From NCBI RefSeq assembly GCF_036588685.1, contig NC_086378.1, positions 49,842,686 through 49,906,685 on the forward strand: 64,000 nucleotides of DNA. The letters run 5' to 3'. A program made the position numbers and the translations under genes. Shown piece by piece: positions 33,561 to 45,109 of the stretch. The stretch is from Mytilus trossulus (lineage: Eukaryota; Mollusca; Bivalvia; Mytilida; Mytilidae). How positions within the stretch are numbered: position 1 is the stretch's first letter; every line of letters starts with the position of its first letter. A model generated the notes under the pieces. The model was not told the origin of the DNA and did no database searches. It saw only the letters and a list, made by a program, of their open reading frames with translations.

Positions 33561-33949
33561 TATTTTAATCTTCAAGGTATAAAGGTTATGCTTAATTTCC
33601 TCGAACATTACAGTCTTTTTACTATGTGCCGAAATCCAACGGATTTGTCGTTCTGTATATTATAAGAATCTTTTAAAAAGTCTCTACCCATCGATATGAA
33701 TTTCACTCAAATAATGACTTATGTGTTTTACACTGTGTTATCTTCATGAGAATAAAAAACGCACACATAAAAATAATCTGAAATTGTCAGCATATACATA
33801 AGAATATAATAGCGCTAAAATATGAAGCCCATGCATGTTCCTTCATAAACTCAAACGTCCTATAATCAAATTTGATCGGTACGAGATTGTGGTGATAGGG
33901 GGATTGACTGGTCCTTCAAAATGCCACTTATTGGGTCCATTAAGAGTTG

Positions 33950-34015
33950 TTGTAGTGGTTAGAATTCTTTTAACGTGCACAAGACAGGACACTCTCAATA
34001 CGGGTCATCGGAGTG
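33950..34015 (-). repeat. Decayed SINE central-domain fragment
   Basis: 'tttaacgtgcacaagac' and 'ctcaatacgggtcat' align with 'tttaacgtgcaagagat' and 'cttaacacgggtcag' inside the SINE at 30873-31217. Confidence 0.45.
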
Positions 34016-34206
34016 AATGTCACAAATCTAAACTAACGTGTTTGCTTATTAAGACATTCATCATAGCCAAACGAACACCCAATTTCAGCTAAGGTTGTAC
34101 TGTCGGTCGGAAGAAGACCAATTGCAAGGGGACCATCATTTTTTTTACCCCAGTTACCCTTGGTGTTGTCGGTATAAATGATACAGTTGGACAAAGTATC
34201 AGTCAT

Positions 34207-34690
34207 CTACATAACCTTATATAGTTGCGTTGTTGCGTCTTTCATGCATGTCTTTATAGTTATCAATAAACAATGAAACGTTTCAAAGTTGGTACTGGTG
34301 AAACTGCTCTGAAAAATTTCTGGAGCCCCATGTGTTAATGACGCTCGTATTGATAATGCATGATTGTTGTTTGCTAAACGTTCACTTGCAAATAGTTCAT
34401 GAATGTCCAGGATGAACACAAGGTATACCAATACCACAGATTGGTTTTGGAAGGAGGCCGTCCGGAGTAATATCGCGGAAGTTTGGACAGGCACTGGATA
34501 AAATAAAGTATATTGGATAAGGACAAAAGTGTTGCCTTGCAACAGGCGATTTACGGACTCTCGTAGAGTTTTTGAGAAGGTTAGTAAAATGTAGAGAGAC
34601 TGTTGTTCTCTCAACATGAGACATTGCATCTTATATTCGCATTCTGACTGGACGTGGTATCGTTTACATCCCACACAGCTCAACAGGTGT
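34207..34690 (-). repeat. Open frame lying in a dispersed repeat
   Basis: A 158-codon minus frame and an overlapping 75-codon frame occur here, but most of the region (34385-34690) recurs at 45110-45335. Translated in the matching frame, both carry CPNFRDITPDGL / RPNFPDLHPVWP. The 158-codon frame is not preserved in the second copy, so I take it as part of an unclassified repeat rather than a gene. Confidence 0.55.
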
Positions 34691-35354
34691 ATAACACTTC
34701 GGAGAGGGTTTTACCTCCGGTCGGAAAAATACCAAAGTGACCATAACTATTCCCCAGTCAGCCTTTGGGGTCACAAGTACATACTAGTAATGCGCTTGGG
34801 TAAATCATGTTTGCAAGTCCAGCATCTACTTAAACTATGACAATGGTGTAAAACACAAGATGAATCTCGTCATGAAAACCTGAAAATGCATGAAATACTT
34901 GTCACTGGATAAAATACATATAACAATCAAGCAATATCTACTACATTTTGTAAATCCGCTCAACCAGTACATACGGGGTTTTTGTTTAGGGGGTTTCTAT
35001 ATGCACGTATCTATTTACTTTGAAATTTTTAAAGCGGTTATAATAGAGTGTTTCGCGTATACCCGAATCCCAAACGATAATCACAAGTTAATTGTTTGCA
35101 TAATATTCTTTCTGCTCTTGGTCTACGTGTAGCTCTATATTTATGACGCCTATAAGGGTAACGAGAGGAAAACGACTTGCGGTATCTTTTTTTTTTTAAA
35201 TAAAAAAAATTCTGGGTGAAATCTAATTTCACACTTCATTAACTGAAGCCAATAAATTATGATGTTCAGCATCATCATGTGGTCCTATAAAAACTACTGC
35301 GGGTGTGGTCTGTAAATGACATGAAGATTGCTGTCGATTGCCGCTATCGCTGTA

Positions 35355-35565
35355 AATAGATATAGGAAGATGTGGTGTGAGTGCCAATGAGACAACTCTC
35401 CATCCAAATAACAATTTAAAAATTAAACCATTATAGGTTAAAGTACGGCCTTCAACACGGAGCCTTGGCTCACACCGAACAACAAGCTATAAAGGGCCCC
35501 AAAATTACTAGTGTAAACCATTCAAACGGGGAAACCAACGGTCTAATCTATATAAAAGCATTTTA
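35355..35565 (+). repeat. 'gccaatgagacaactctcca' mussel repeat, best copy
   Basis: Best copy in the window: 'aggaagatgtggtgtgagt', 'caacacggagccttggctc', 'aacaagctataaagggcccc', 'accaacggtctaatctatat'. Others at 3016-3092, 19235-19545 and, reversed, 21590-21700. Confidence 0.85.
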
Positions 35566-35849
35566 GGCCACTCTCTTCGTAGTTATCACCAATATTCTAT
35601 TGTCAAATAAAAGGTATTTAGTGCATAAGATTTCACAAAGAATCGATAGGATATATAGAATAATAGATAGTTTCGTTTTTGATACTGACTATATCATGTG
35701 GAATATCTAGACGAGCCCGTTAGGGATGATTAAGCAGATGATGCCATCTGGTCAATTCCTGCATGATCCAGTAGACAGGTCGTCTGACCAATCCAACCTG
35801 AATCAACCTATAGTAATTGCTGGTCCGTTAAAATTAAATGACGATGTTT

Positions 35850-36360
35850 TAGTGAACGACAGTGGGTCGTAATATAGTCAGTTCGTAAGAAGAGCGTGAT
35901 GATGATGGTATGAGCGTACTATAATCGTACTATATGCTTGAACAGCGTGGTATGCACGCGGAACAGTCGAATTAGAAGCGTGGTTGGGTCGCAATGAGAA
36001 CATGATGGTCGTAGTAAGGTCGTAACATAGTCGCTGTGAAATCGTAGCGCAGTCTCTTCGACAATAATCGTGCTTTTGCTACGCTCTTGCTACGTTAGTA
36101 CAGTTATTTTATGATCTTACTATGACCTAACTACACTCTCCCTATCATTTCTACCGCGACCTGATCTCGCCACGACCGCATCACGATTGTTTGGAACATG
36201 TTCAAAGTTGGTCCTCGCTCAGCACGATCAAAAAGACTTCATGATCACCACAAACATTTACCACGACTTTACTTTGATCTACACAATTGCACTACGATCG
36301 TCAAAATTTGCATTTGAGATCTGACAAAGTGCGATCGTGACCAAGTGTGACGGGGGTATA
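35850..36360. mobile_element. Foldback-like element with strand-switching repeats
   Basis: The left half is rich in 'gtcgtagtaaggtcgtaa' phrases. After about 36060 the same phrases appear as complements ('ttatgatcttactatgacct'). The right end 'cgatcgtgaccaagtgtgac' followed by a G run resembles the end style of 40690-41385. No protein-coding content. Confidence 0.55.
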
Positions 36361-36560
36361 AACCACACACCCTCCTCTCATGAATAATACAAATTTAACC
36401 ATTCTATACGTATATGTAAAACTTTTTATGCGGTTTTGTTACAATTTCAGTTCAAACTATTACAGGCACTCAGAGTGTATATATATAGGGGGATATATTA
36501 ATTATTATTTTTCCAGACACCAATGAAAACTATCAAACCCAACTTTACTTTCAATCTCAA

Positions 36561-36573
36561 GGGGGGGGGGGGG
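36561..36573 (+). repeat. Poly-G run (13 G)
   Basis: Uninterrupted G run in otherwise AT-rich sequence. Confidence 0.9.
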
Positions 36574-36784
36574 TCACTTCTTACTATGTATTGAGTGGTA
36601 GCGATGATCCCCTGGAATAGGTCACTTTTTCATGCTCCATCGGGATGATATATAAAAAGGGTGAGAAATTAAATTCAGATTAAATATATCAATAGGTGGA
36701 TATTTTTACTTGCTTGATTATATCAAAGTATTTGAAATTAATCAGATGTCCTTATTGTTTTGTGATGCGGTTAAACCACAGTCG

Positions 36785-36955
36785 TGAATGCATCAACTAT
36801 TTGTCAAACAATTTAAAGTCTATTAAGACCTATGTAGTATTTCCGCTAAATTGAATGCTAGATACAGATGCTATAAATCTCATCATTTTGACATTTGCAC
36901 CTAATTAACATTCAACGGTTTGTTTACATGAAACATGATAACAATTATTTTAAGA
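36785..36955 (+). repeat. Direct duplicate of 39345-39510
   Basis: 'ctatttgtcaaac', 'gtagtatttcc', 'agatgctataaatc' and 'attttgacatttgcacctaa' occur in both places in order, at roughly three-quarters identity by eye. Confidence 0.65.
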
Positions 36956-36967
36956 AATTCCATAGTG

Positions 36968-37339
36968 TCAGCTATGAGATGGAACGGCAATGTAACTTTT
37001 GATCAGTTTTTCAAACATAAAACTTAGTGAAAGTGTTTCTCTCTGGAGTGTTACTATACTTATCTGACCAAACATCTTTAATTTATTGTCTTTTGAAATT
37101 AAAATTTCTTTTTTAATGAAAGATATAAAAGGGGCAAATAGAGGAAAGTGTGTAAGATGTGACGAATTTATTAAATTAACTGTGATAATTGCAACTGCGT
37201 TGCTTCTAAACAAGGACGTGAAGATAAATGGGACCCAAAACAAATTATAAATACTAAATGTACCAGAAGATGAAAAATATTCAAATATCTCAATAGTTTT
37301 TTTTTGTTCGTTGACAAGGTATATATTTTTAATAAACAA
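36968..37339 (-). CDS. Uncharacterised open frame, 123 codons
   Basis: Phe/Ile/Ser-rich frame with no recognised motif and a hydrophobic middle (FWVPFIFTSLF). No repeat explains it, but no splice context or regulatory signal supports it. Probably chance. Confidence 0.12.
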   Translation of the reverse strand: MFIKNIYLVNEQKKTIEIFEYFSSSGTFSIYNLFWVPFIFTSLFRSNAVAIITVNLINSSHLTHFPLFAPFISFIKKEILISKDNKLKMFGQISIVTLQRETLSLSFMFEKLIKSYIAVPSHS

Positions 37340-37402
37340 AATATATAAAAAGGGTGGGGTACTTGATGTATCAGCTGCTCATCCTATCAAAAAAGCTTGA
37401 AG

Positions 37403-37429
37403 CCCCCCCCCCCCCCCCCCCCCCCCCCC
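37403..37429 (+). repeat. Poly-C run (27 C)
   Basis: Longest homopolymer in the window, immediately before 'tcgcgagc'. Its true length is uncertain because such runs are error-prone to sequence. Confidence 0.9.
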
Positions 37430-38985
37430 TCGCGAGCTTTCAATATAGACTGTCTTTCAAGTCTTTTCCATTCTGTTGATGTTATTACACCACTTTCAAA
37501 AGTTGAGGTTACATTACATAAAACCTTGCAGTTTAAAGTGAAAACAGTTATACCATGATATTATGAATTTACGTTTACAATATACATTTTTACTTTCAAC
37601 ATTAACATATTGAAACGTATAATATTTCGAAAATAAGGAATGTTCATAATGGTTATATCCAGTGGGTTATACATGTACACATGCTGGTTCTTTTCTTTTT
37701 CTTATCATATTTTATTGCTAGAGATGTTAATTGGGTGTTATATCCTTCTAATGTTACCTCTTTGATTGACCCAAGACTCGGAAGGAAGTATTATATTGAA
37801 TACACCATGTACACCGTATGGTTATCATGTTTATTCTTACGTCTATAAAGTCAGTGTAGTACGTAGAACTTTTGCGGTACAATAATAATTTGGAATTATT
37901 GTGTTGCCAGTGATAGATTATGACGCGTGTTTTGTAATACATACAGTACTGTAAAGTGAAACGAGGTCATTTTGTTGTGTACTTTGGTCAAAGGAAGAGA
38001 AAGATGGAGTCCCTTAGAAAAGGAAAAGGAGACTGATGGGGTTTCGTTTTAAAGGAACTAGAGTCTGAAGCTAACCTGATACATACGAGAGTTCTGGTAA
38101 GATATACTTTTTTTAATTCATAGAAAATATGAAGAGAAAAAAAAACAAATTGTGTTGATATTTAAAATATGATTTAATATGATTATGAAAAACCGAGGTT
38201 TGCCCAAGTTCAATTAGAATATGGAAATGTCATTATGACATTTTTTTTATACAGCCGTAATGGATCTATGTGATCACTTCGGATTTTGAGATGTTGCAGA
38301 ATTATATCATAATACTCAAGTCGGCAATACTAGTCGATTGAAATTTTCATATTTGTATTTACAGACAACACTCTTAACTTTTAGTGATCTTTAGTAAAAC
38401 ATTGGTTGATGGGCAAATTTATTTTAACTGTAAAATTAATTAAAACTTTCATGACTTTGGCATGATTATTGTCATATGTTAGTTGTATGAGTCAGACCAT
38501 GGTTTTATTTACCATAATTTAGACATAAGAAGATAGAAAATAACATGAATAATGACTTACGTACTTCTTACGGGTAGGAATATGCAACTGATAGGACCAT
38601 TTGAAAATTAAACACATATAACAAAACAGTACTTGAGAACTATATCCCTTGACCACGAATAAAGTGTCTGAAGTCTATTTGACATTAAAAAAAGATATTT
38701 CTTATTCAACTTTACACAACGACAATTTTCTCTCAATAACGAAGTGTTTTATTTCAAAAACACCATTTGCATAAGTTTTCAATTTATCTACTGTAACATA
38801 TTAATGCAGACCCAATGCAGAACAATTCGATATCAAGTCGACGACATAGGTATCTATCAAGAAAAAAAGCATCTACAGAAAAACATTTTTTTTTATGTTT
38901 TTTGACCGATGAATGTACATCCGATCAATATTACGCTTTTACACTGAGAGCATCAATATCAGGCGAGACACATGGTGCCGTGGAC
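37430..38985. other. Non-coding stretch
   Basis: No exon or shared repeat recognised. Confidence 0.3.
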
Positions 38986-39265
38986 TTTTTCAAGTCAGGA
39001 GCCTGTAATTCAGTGGTTGTCGTTTGTTTATGTGTTACTTATTTGTTTTTCGTTCATTTTATTTACATAAATAAGGCCGTAAGTTTTCTCGTTTGAATTG
39101 TTTTACGTTGTCTTATCGGTGTATTTTATAGCTGACTATGCAGTATGGACTTTGCTCATTGTTAAAGGCCGTACGGTGACCTATAGTTGTTAATGTTTGT
39201 GTCATTTTCAAATTGGTCTTTTGTGGATAGTTGTCTCATTGGCAATCATACCACATCTTCTCTTT
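38985..39265 (+). repeat. Longer copy of the 14205-14378 repeat family
   Basis: Includes an upstream part ('tcaagtcaggagcctgtaat', 'gttatttatttgttttt'-like) plus the common body. A second, shorter copy at 39715-39870 follows about 450 bp later in the same orientation. Confidence 0.75.
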
Positions 39266-39344
39266 TTATATACGGAGTGTTGAAGGCTGTACGGTTGCCT
39301 TTTTATGATTTCTTACATCCACTGCATTTAAACTCTGATGGATA

Positions 39345-39612
39345 GTTGGAATGTAAAGGCATTAGCTATTTGTCAAACTAATTAATCTCTATTATTCTAA
39401 CGTAGTATTTCCACTGATACTAGTCATAGATGCTATAAATCCGATTATTTTGACATTTGCACCTAATTATCATATCCAAAGGTTTGTATACATGAAACAT
39501 TATAACATTGATCAGTGGCAGATCCAGAAATGTTCACAAGAGGGGGCCCACTGACTGCCTAAGAGGGGGTCCGCTCTGGTCCTGCTTCGGTGATTTCCTA
39601 TATCATAATCAA
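39345..39612 (+). repeat. Direct duplicate of 36785-36955, then short repeat copy 2
   Basis: 39345-39510 matches 36785-36955. 39517-39612 matches 1919-2010. Confidence 0.65.
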
Positions 39613-39714
39613 CCAAATTTAGCATCAGTAGTCGTTTATAAAGCTCACCAGACCTCATGTTTTGTCTGTTATTGTGTATATATATGCCGACCCTAATAAA
39701 ATTTACTTACATTA

Positions 39715-39870
39715 TCTTATCGGGGCCTTTTATAGCTGACTATGCGGTATGGGCGTTGCTCATTGTTGAAGGCCGTACGGTTACCTATAATTGTTAATGT
39801 TTGTGTCATTTTGGTCTTTTGTGGATAGTTGTCTCATTGGCAATCATACCACATCTTCTTTTTTATATTA
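39715..39870 (+). repeat. 14205-14378 repeat family, another copy
   Basis: 'cggggccttttatagctgac', 'gttgaaggccgtacggttac' and 'gtctcattggcaatcatacc' in order. Confidence 0.8.
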
Positions 39871-40059
39871 GTACTTACTTTTTACTTACTTTTCTTAATC
39901 TTACGTATATATGGGTTATATTTAGTTATTAAAGATCATTTAAACTAAGGGAATATTTTTTTAGTTTTTGTTTCGATTGGTTTTGTTGTAATATAATTCA
40001 ATACGTCAGTTGATAGAAAGCATCAATATAAATACTTTCATATATTTAGACGTTTGATA

Positions 40060-40262
40060 CGGCGCTTTTTGTCCGCAATTTGCCCTTTGTCCGCTTTTTC
40101 TATTTGTCCGACACTTTTGCACTTAGTCCGTTGCTTTTTGTCCGTTTCGCTTTTTGTCCGATAATTTTGCTTTTTGTCCATTTTGCTTTTTGTCCGATAA
40201 TTTTGCTTTTTGTACGACACTTTTGCTTTTTGTCCGTTGTTTTTTGTCCGTTTTGCCTTTTT
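40060..40262. repeat. Minisatellite 'gctttttgtccg'
   Basis: A short degenerate unit around 'tttgctttttgtccg' repeats about a dozen times. Both strands are open through it: the minus strand gives Lys/Gln-rich DKKQ-type phrases, the plus strand FCPIILLF-type phrases. No evidence of translation. Confidence 0.8.
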
Positions 40263-40685
40263 GGCTCACCTGGACCAAAGGGTTAAGTGAGCTTTTCTCA
40301 TAGCTTGGCATCCGTCGTCGTCGTTAAGAAAATCTGAAACTTATGGCTAAATTAAAGAAATATGGCCGCAATCATCCTTAGGGTATCTAGTTTCAAAAAA
40401 GTATCCGATTATACCACTCCCAATAACCAAGATGACCGTCATGTCTAAAAATATAACATTGTGGTAAAATGTAGGTTTTAGCTCATATCTTTGAAACTAA
40501 AGCATTTAGAGCCTGGGATAAAAATATGAATCATGTCAAAATCTATCGGTCCGCGCTTTTTCAGTTACGTTAGACAACGCGTTTTGTGGTTGCTTCCTCT
40601 GATATTTTAATTTAAAGGGAAATTAGCATTTTTTAACATTAAAATTGATTGGAGTTTTATTTTAAAGTCGTAATAACGAGTAAGC
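40262..40685 (+). repeat. 'ggctcacctggaccaaaggg' bivalve repeat
   Basis: Starts 'ggctcacctggaccaaaggg', then 'agtgagcttttctcat', 'catccgtcgtcg', 'aatatggccgcaatcatc' and 'accaagatgaccgtcatg'. This is a family I recognise as widespread in bivalves. One copy here. Confidence 0.7.
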
Positions 40686-40689
40686 TTAT

Positions 40690-41385
40690 ACCGGTGTCAC
40701 ACATCAGCGAATAGTTCCGACGTACACAGGGAGTGGTAAAAAATCATGTACGCTGCCAATACGCTAGAAGTTTTGGAAGCAATTAACTTATCAATCATAT
40801 CTGTAACGTGTGCACAACGAGAGTTAAGCGTGTATTGGGCGTACAAGAAGCGTACCTAAGCCTTTTTCGGGCGTTCAAGAAACGTATGGCTGCGTATGCC
40901 TGGCCTCGCGGTCATAAAACTTTCGAGCACGATTTTTGTACTCAGACTCGAGATTCAACCAATATCAAAATACTGGATTTCTTGTTTCGAGCATGATTTT
41001 TGTGCTCCGAGCACTGAGCAAAGTTTTATGACTTCAACCCCTGAAGGCATAAAACTTTGCTCAGTGCTCCGAGCACAAAAATCATGCTCGAAACATGAAA
41101 TCCAGCAATTTGATTGGTTGATTTTCAAGCCTGAGTACAAAATCCATGTGTTTGTCTAACGTAGATGGAACACACGCTACGAAGGAAAAGTGTTTCTTGA
41201 ACGTATTTCAGATGTGTCCCGGTCGTATTTTAAACGTTCTATTATGGGGTGTTTGTTACAAACACACCCGCATATGTTTTAGTTAAAGTCGAACGATCTC
41301 GAAGCGTATACAACGTGCCCTAAACGTGTCTCAAACTTATAGCGTATAGCGTTTGTAACGTGTGTGTAGCGGTTTCTTAACTCGT
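40690..41385. mobile_element. Foldback-like element with 'ccggtgtcacac' end
   Basis: Left half carries 'aagcgtac' and 'gttcaagaaacgta' phrases, right half their complements ('tttcttgaacgta', 'gtgtgtagcgg'). A separate long hairpin (40931-41143) is nested in it. Confidence 0.5.
40931..41143. mobile_element. Near-perfect long inverted repeat, ~103-bp arms
   Basis: The left arm (40931-41035) and right arm (41040-41143) are reverse complements with few mismatches and almost no loop. Both strands therefore encode nearly the same frame (CFEHDFCA, VIKLCSVL, AQKSCSK), which is a symmetry artefact. Arm core: 'tcgagcatgatttttgtgct'. Confidence 0.88.
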
Positions 41386-41389
41386 TGAG

Positions 41390-41930
41390 ATGATAGTTGA
41401 TACGAAATCTACTTTTTGCAACGTTTTTCATGATCTATTTAAATATTGATAGCATTTTTGAATGAAGAAATCACTTACCATCACTACAAATTTGTTAATT
41501 TTGACTTCACTTTATCACAAGACCAACTTTTAAAAAACGCATAAGATGTCCGTAACTTAAAAGTAAAAAATGATCAGACTTTCTGTAACTTTGTTTTCAG
41601 ATGTGGGTAACTTTTTTTTTCAAAATTGTAAGATTAACAATTTCAACACTTAATAGACAATAAACACTATCAAACCCCTTAATTATAACATAAATTCATA
41701 CAATGACGATATGCTTCAAACTAAACAAGAGAAAAAAGCAAACCTCATGGATTTTCCGTTTTTTTTTTATTATTCCCCGGATAAAACGGGATCTGACGGT
41801 ACGGCGAAATTAATCTAACATTCTTCTAGCTTTATGATTGTTCACTGTTGAGTCCTGCTTGTGTAGCCGCGGAAAAAAATTATATTCTTTCCTTTAAATA
41901 ATTTCTGAATTGTTAGCCAAAAAAAGTATG
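41390..41930. other. Non-coding stretch
   Basis: AT-rich, nothing recognised. Confidence 0.3.
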
Positions 41931-41934
41931 GTCT

Positions 41935-42232
41935 CTTCACTATATCTAGTGTGATGTGTTGTTGATTGTGAGAAATAGGATGAAATTTGAAAAAAAATAG
42001 GCAGGGCAGAGGTTTTGAGTAAAAAAAAAGGCAGGAAGAGACACTTGCAAAAAAAAGTCAGGATGGCAACTTATGTTAAAAAAGTCAGGATAAACTAAAA
42101 AAAAGAAAGAAAGCAGGACCAGATAGAGTAAAAAATAAAAAGGCAGGACAGAGATTACAACTAAAAAAAAATGCAGGCCAACATTTTTCATCCTAGCCTC
42201 CCCCCCTTAAAATCATATGGTAGCTCCCTAAT
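41935..42232. repeat. A-run/'gcagga' simple repeat with C-run end
   Basis: Alternating A runs and 'gcagga'/'gtcagga' words; ends 'catcctagcctccccccc' + 'ttaaaatcatatggtagctc', resembling the G-run MITE ends at 30402-30563. Confidence 0.55.
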
Positions 42233-42394
42233 GTAATATCTACAGTTGGAAATGCTGAGATTTATAACCTGCATGTCATGATTTATCATCTGAAACTTGA
42301 GCAGTTAACCCTCTATGAAGCCAGAAGAATGTTTTCTAGCATTCCGATATATTTTATTTTACCTACTGATGTTTAGTTACATAATGACGTGTTA

Positions 42395-42720
42395 ATTTTT
42401 GCCGTACAATTTTCTACACAAGAAAATGCCTGTACCAAGTCAGGAAAATGGCAGTTGTTATCCACTCGCGCGATCGGTTGAGCTTTGGATATTTTCTTTT
42501 AATAAGTGACTTTCCTTTTTGAATTTTTTTCAAGGTTCAGCATTTTTGTAATTTTACTTTTTAAGGCCTGTACCAAGGCAGGAATATGACCGTTGTTTTC
42601 CGTTCGTTTGGTGTGTTAAATTGAGCTTTTAGCTTTTCAATTCCATAAAGGATTTCCCGTTTGAATATTCCTAGGAGTTCGGTATTTTTGTCATTTATCA
42701 TTTCTTTAAAATAATTACAT
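42395..42720 (+). repeat. 'tgtaccaagtcagga' repeat, two copies in tandem
   Basis: Copy 1 starts near 42426 ('gcctgtaccaagtcaggaaa') and copy 2 near 42566 ('gcctgtaccaaggcaggaat'). Each is followed by 'ttgagctttt/gg' and 'ttcggtatttttgtcatt'-type ends. Confidence 0.75.
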
Positions 42721-43750
42721 CCACGAATAAAGATTCTTTGAAAGTTACTGACATCATGCTAAAGTTACGGACATCCCTAGTGGTATAAGGAAAAAAGTTA
42801 CGGACAAGTTGTTTTGAAGTTACGGACATCATAAGTGTTTCATGGCAAACCGTGCTGTAATCGTTTATTTTGTTTTACATTGCAGAGTTTCCCTAAAAGA
42901 CTTATATAACTTTTTAATTACTGAACATTTCTTTTATATTCATGGTATTGTTATTATATAGGAGCAAACTTCCTAACCATCTTTGGCTGTGGGTAACTTA
43001 AGTTACTTACGGACGTTTAAGCACAGTGATTAAAGGGGGCTCGCAGGTCTAAATCATTTTTTTTAAATATAGGGTTTCGCATTTTTTTTCTTTAAATGAA
43101 CTTTATTATATACTTAATACCCAAAAAAATGGGATCACTGTTCATTTACGCTCACAATCTGACTTCGAAATAAGCAAACACTTTTGTAAAGGTACTTTTT
43201 CTGTTGAACTATTAGGAGAAATAGAGGTACTATCGAAATAAAAAAAGAACTTGATCACAGAAATCGCGCAAATTTTACAATAGTGTAGTTAAAGTACAGC
43301 TTAATTGAAAATTATGATAAAAAATATAGGTCACCGATGAGTTGAAAAGATATTTCAATTTTTAAAAAGGTGTTTTTGCACCAAAAGGAGATAATTTGGA
43401 GCCTTTTCAATAGTATATACATTTTAAAAGTCATCAATAGCCAACACGAATTGGTTTTTCAGATTGATTTTTATACCATATGATTAAATAACAACTAATA
43501 AACTAAGGTAATAAATAAAATATGAAATGAAAAATAAATGTAAGGAAACAGTCTGTAGGAAGACATGTCGCTCTACCCGGACACATTATTTTGACTTCGA
43601 GCCAACTACTCATTGATCTTACCCATTAATACCTTTTTTGATACACACGTGATTTTGTGAAAAGTTAATATTAACATTATTAAACAATCAAACCTTGGCC
43701 AATATTACTTATGCTGTACGCACATATAACATTGTGAACGTATATTTCAG

Positions 43751-43842
43751 AGCAGAGAGAAAGTACTACTACAGAAAAAGAGATCTTGCTAAAGCTCACC
43801 CGACGCGGTATTTAAGTTTGATTATAATTGGCACGGACCAGT
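43751..43842 (+). CDS. DUF7869-like pseudogene, exon 1 seen
   Basis: Follows 'aacgtatatttcag', precedes 'gtaagt'. Reads AERKYYYRKRDLAKAHPTRY then LSLIIIGTDQ, leaving one base. The first base belongs to a codon begun in an unseen upstream exon. Confidence 0.6.
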
Positions 43843-43934
43843 GTAAGTATGCAACATCTTGTACAATATTACCTAGCCTGACTTATATTTCGTTCCATAA
43901 AGATAAATATACATGTATTGGAATTTGTAGTATT

Positions 43935-44215
43935 CCTTCAAAAACGAGAATGCCCCACTCGCACTATCATTTTCCATGTTCAATGGACCGTGAAATTGGT
44001 ATAAAAAAATCTAATTTGGCATTACAATTAGAAAGATCATACCATACGGAACATGTGTTCTAAGTTTCAAGTTGATTGGACTTCAACTTCCTCAAAAACT
44101 ACCTTGACCAAAACCTTAATCTCAAGCGGGACGAACGAACAGACGGACGAACGGACGCACAGACCAGAAAACATAATGCCCCTCTACTATCGTAGGTGGG
44201 GTATAAAAAGTGTTC
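43935..44215 (-). repeat. Pearl/HINE-like element, single core
   Basis: One core copy ('aaaaactaccttgaccaaaa' near 44094), a 'gacggacgaacg' microsatellite and the TGCCCCTC/GTGGGG hairpin (about 44177-44203). Inserted in the first intron of the pseudogene. Confidence 0.8.
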
Positions 44216-44287
44216 GTGTGTAAAATAAAACAGTCAAGATCTGTTCAGTCTGTTGGTTGATTGCTTATAAGTAAATTTATTTTTCAG

Positions 44288-44328
44288 CAAAGACCAACTT
44301 GCCACATTTTGTAGGGAGAACAGCCAAG
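44288..44328 (+). CDS. DUF7869-like pseudogene, exon 2 seen
   Basis: 41 bp between 'tttatttttcag' and 'gtaaat'. With the leftover base it reads SKTNLPHFVGRTAK, ending in phase 0. Confidence 0.55.
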
Positions 44329-44377
44329 GTAAATATAAGATAAACAGTAGCGTATCTTAGACAAAATATAAAAAAAA

Positions 44378-44460
44378 AGAAGATGTGGTATGATTGCCAA
44401 TGAGACAACTATCCACAAAAGACCAAAATGACACAAACATTAACAACTATAGACATTTTA
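44378..44460 (-). repeat. 14205-14378 repeat family, minus copy
   Basis: 'aagatgtggtatgattgcca' to 'cattaacaactata'. A further decayed minus stretch of related families spans 44545-44955 ('gacttggggcaggcacatac'). Confidence 0.75.
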
Positions 44461-45109
44461 ATTTGTTTTGGAAAGTTGCATTTTGTCGCATATAAAAATA
44501 AGATTGTTATGATTACCAGTAAAACACCTCTCCACCAAAGCCCAAATACCGTAAAGATTAGGAAAGACGTGTCAGATACAGCGTTTCAATAATGAGCAAA
44601 ACCGTATCACATAACAAGCAATAAAAGGTTCCAAAATGTGAAACAATGCAATCGAGAAAACAAGAGTCATAATGTACAAATCGGGGGAAAATTATATACA
44701 AAAACAAATGACAACCATTGAATTGTAGGCGCTTGACTTTCAATAGACACATGATAATTTCTGAGGGTTTACACATGGTTGTGCGCGCAATATATTACCG
44801 CTAATCAGTATTGCAACTACCGCTAATCAGTGTTACAACAGTACAACACAACACGAACTAGTATACAAATATGATGTGTACATCAACATAACAACAAATA
44901 TATAGCTGGCTTCTGACTTGGGGCAGGCACATACATAATCTTTGGAAGTGCTTGAAATTCCCATAACCTCTGACAGTAGTATTACAACACTACAACACAT
45001 CACAAGAACAAGAACAATCTAGAGAGATCAGTCGATAAGGGCTTCATTCATCAGATAACTACAGAGCATAATCATTGATTGATTGGTTGCAGGTTTCTAA
45101 ACGTCATGT

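Noticed and set aside
36968..37339. 123-codon open frame as a protein-coding gene
   Set aside because: No motif, no splice or start context, and a composition expected from AT-rich DNA. Kept only as a low-confidence frame.
40896..41159. Overlapping open frames on both strands with similar proteins
   Set aside because: The similarity is forced by the near-perfect inverted repeat; neither frame has independent support.
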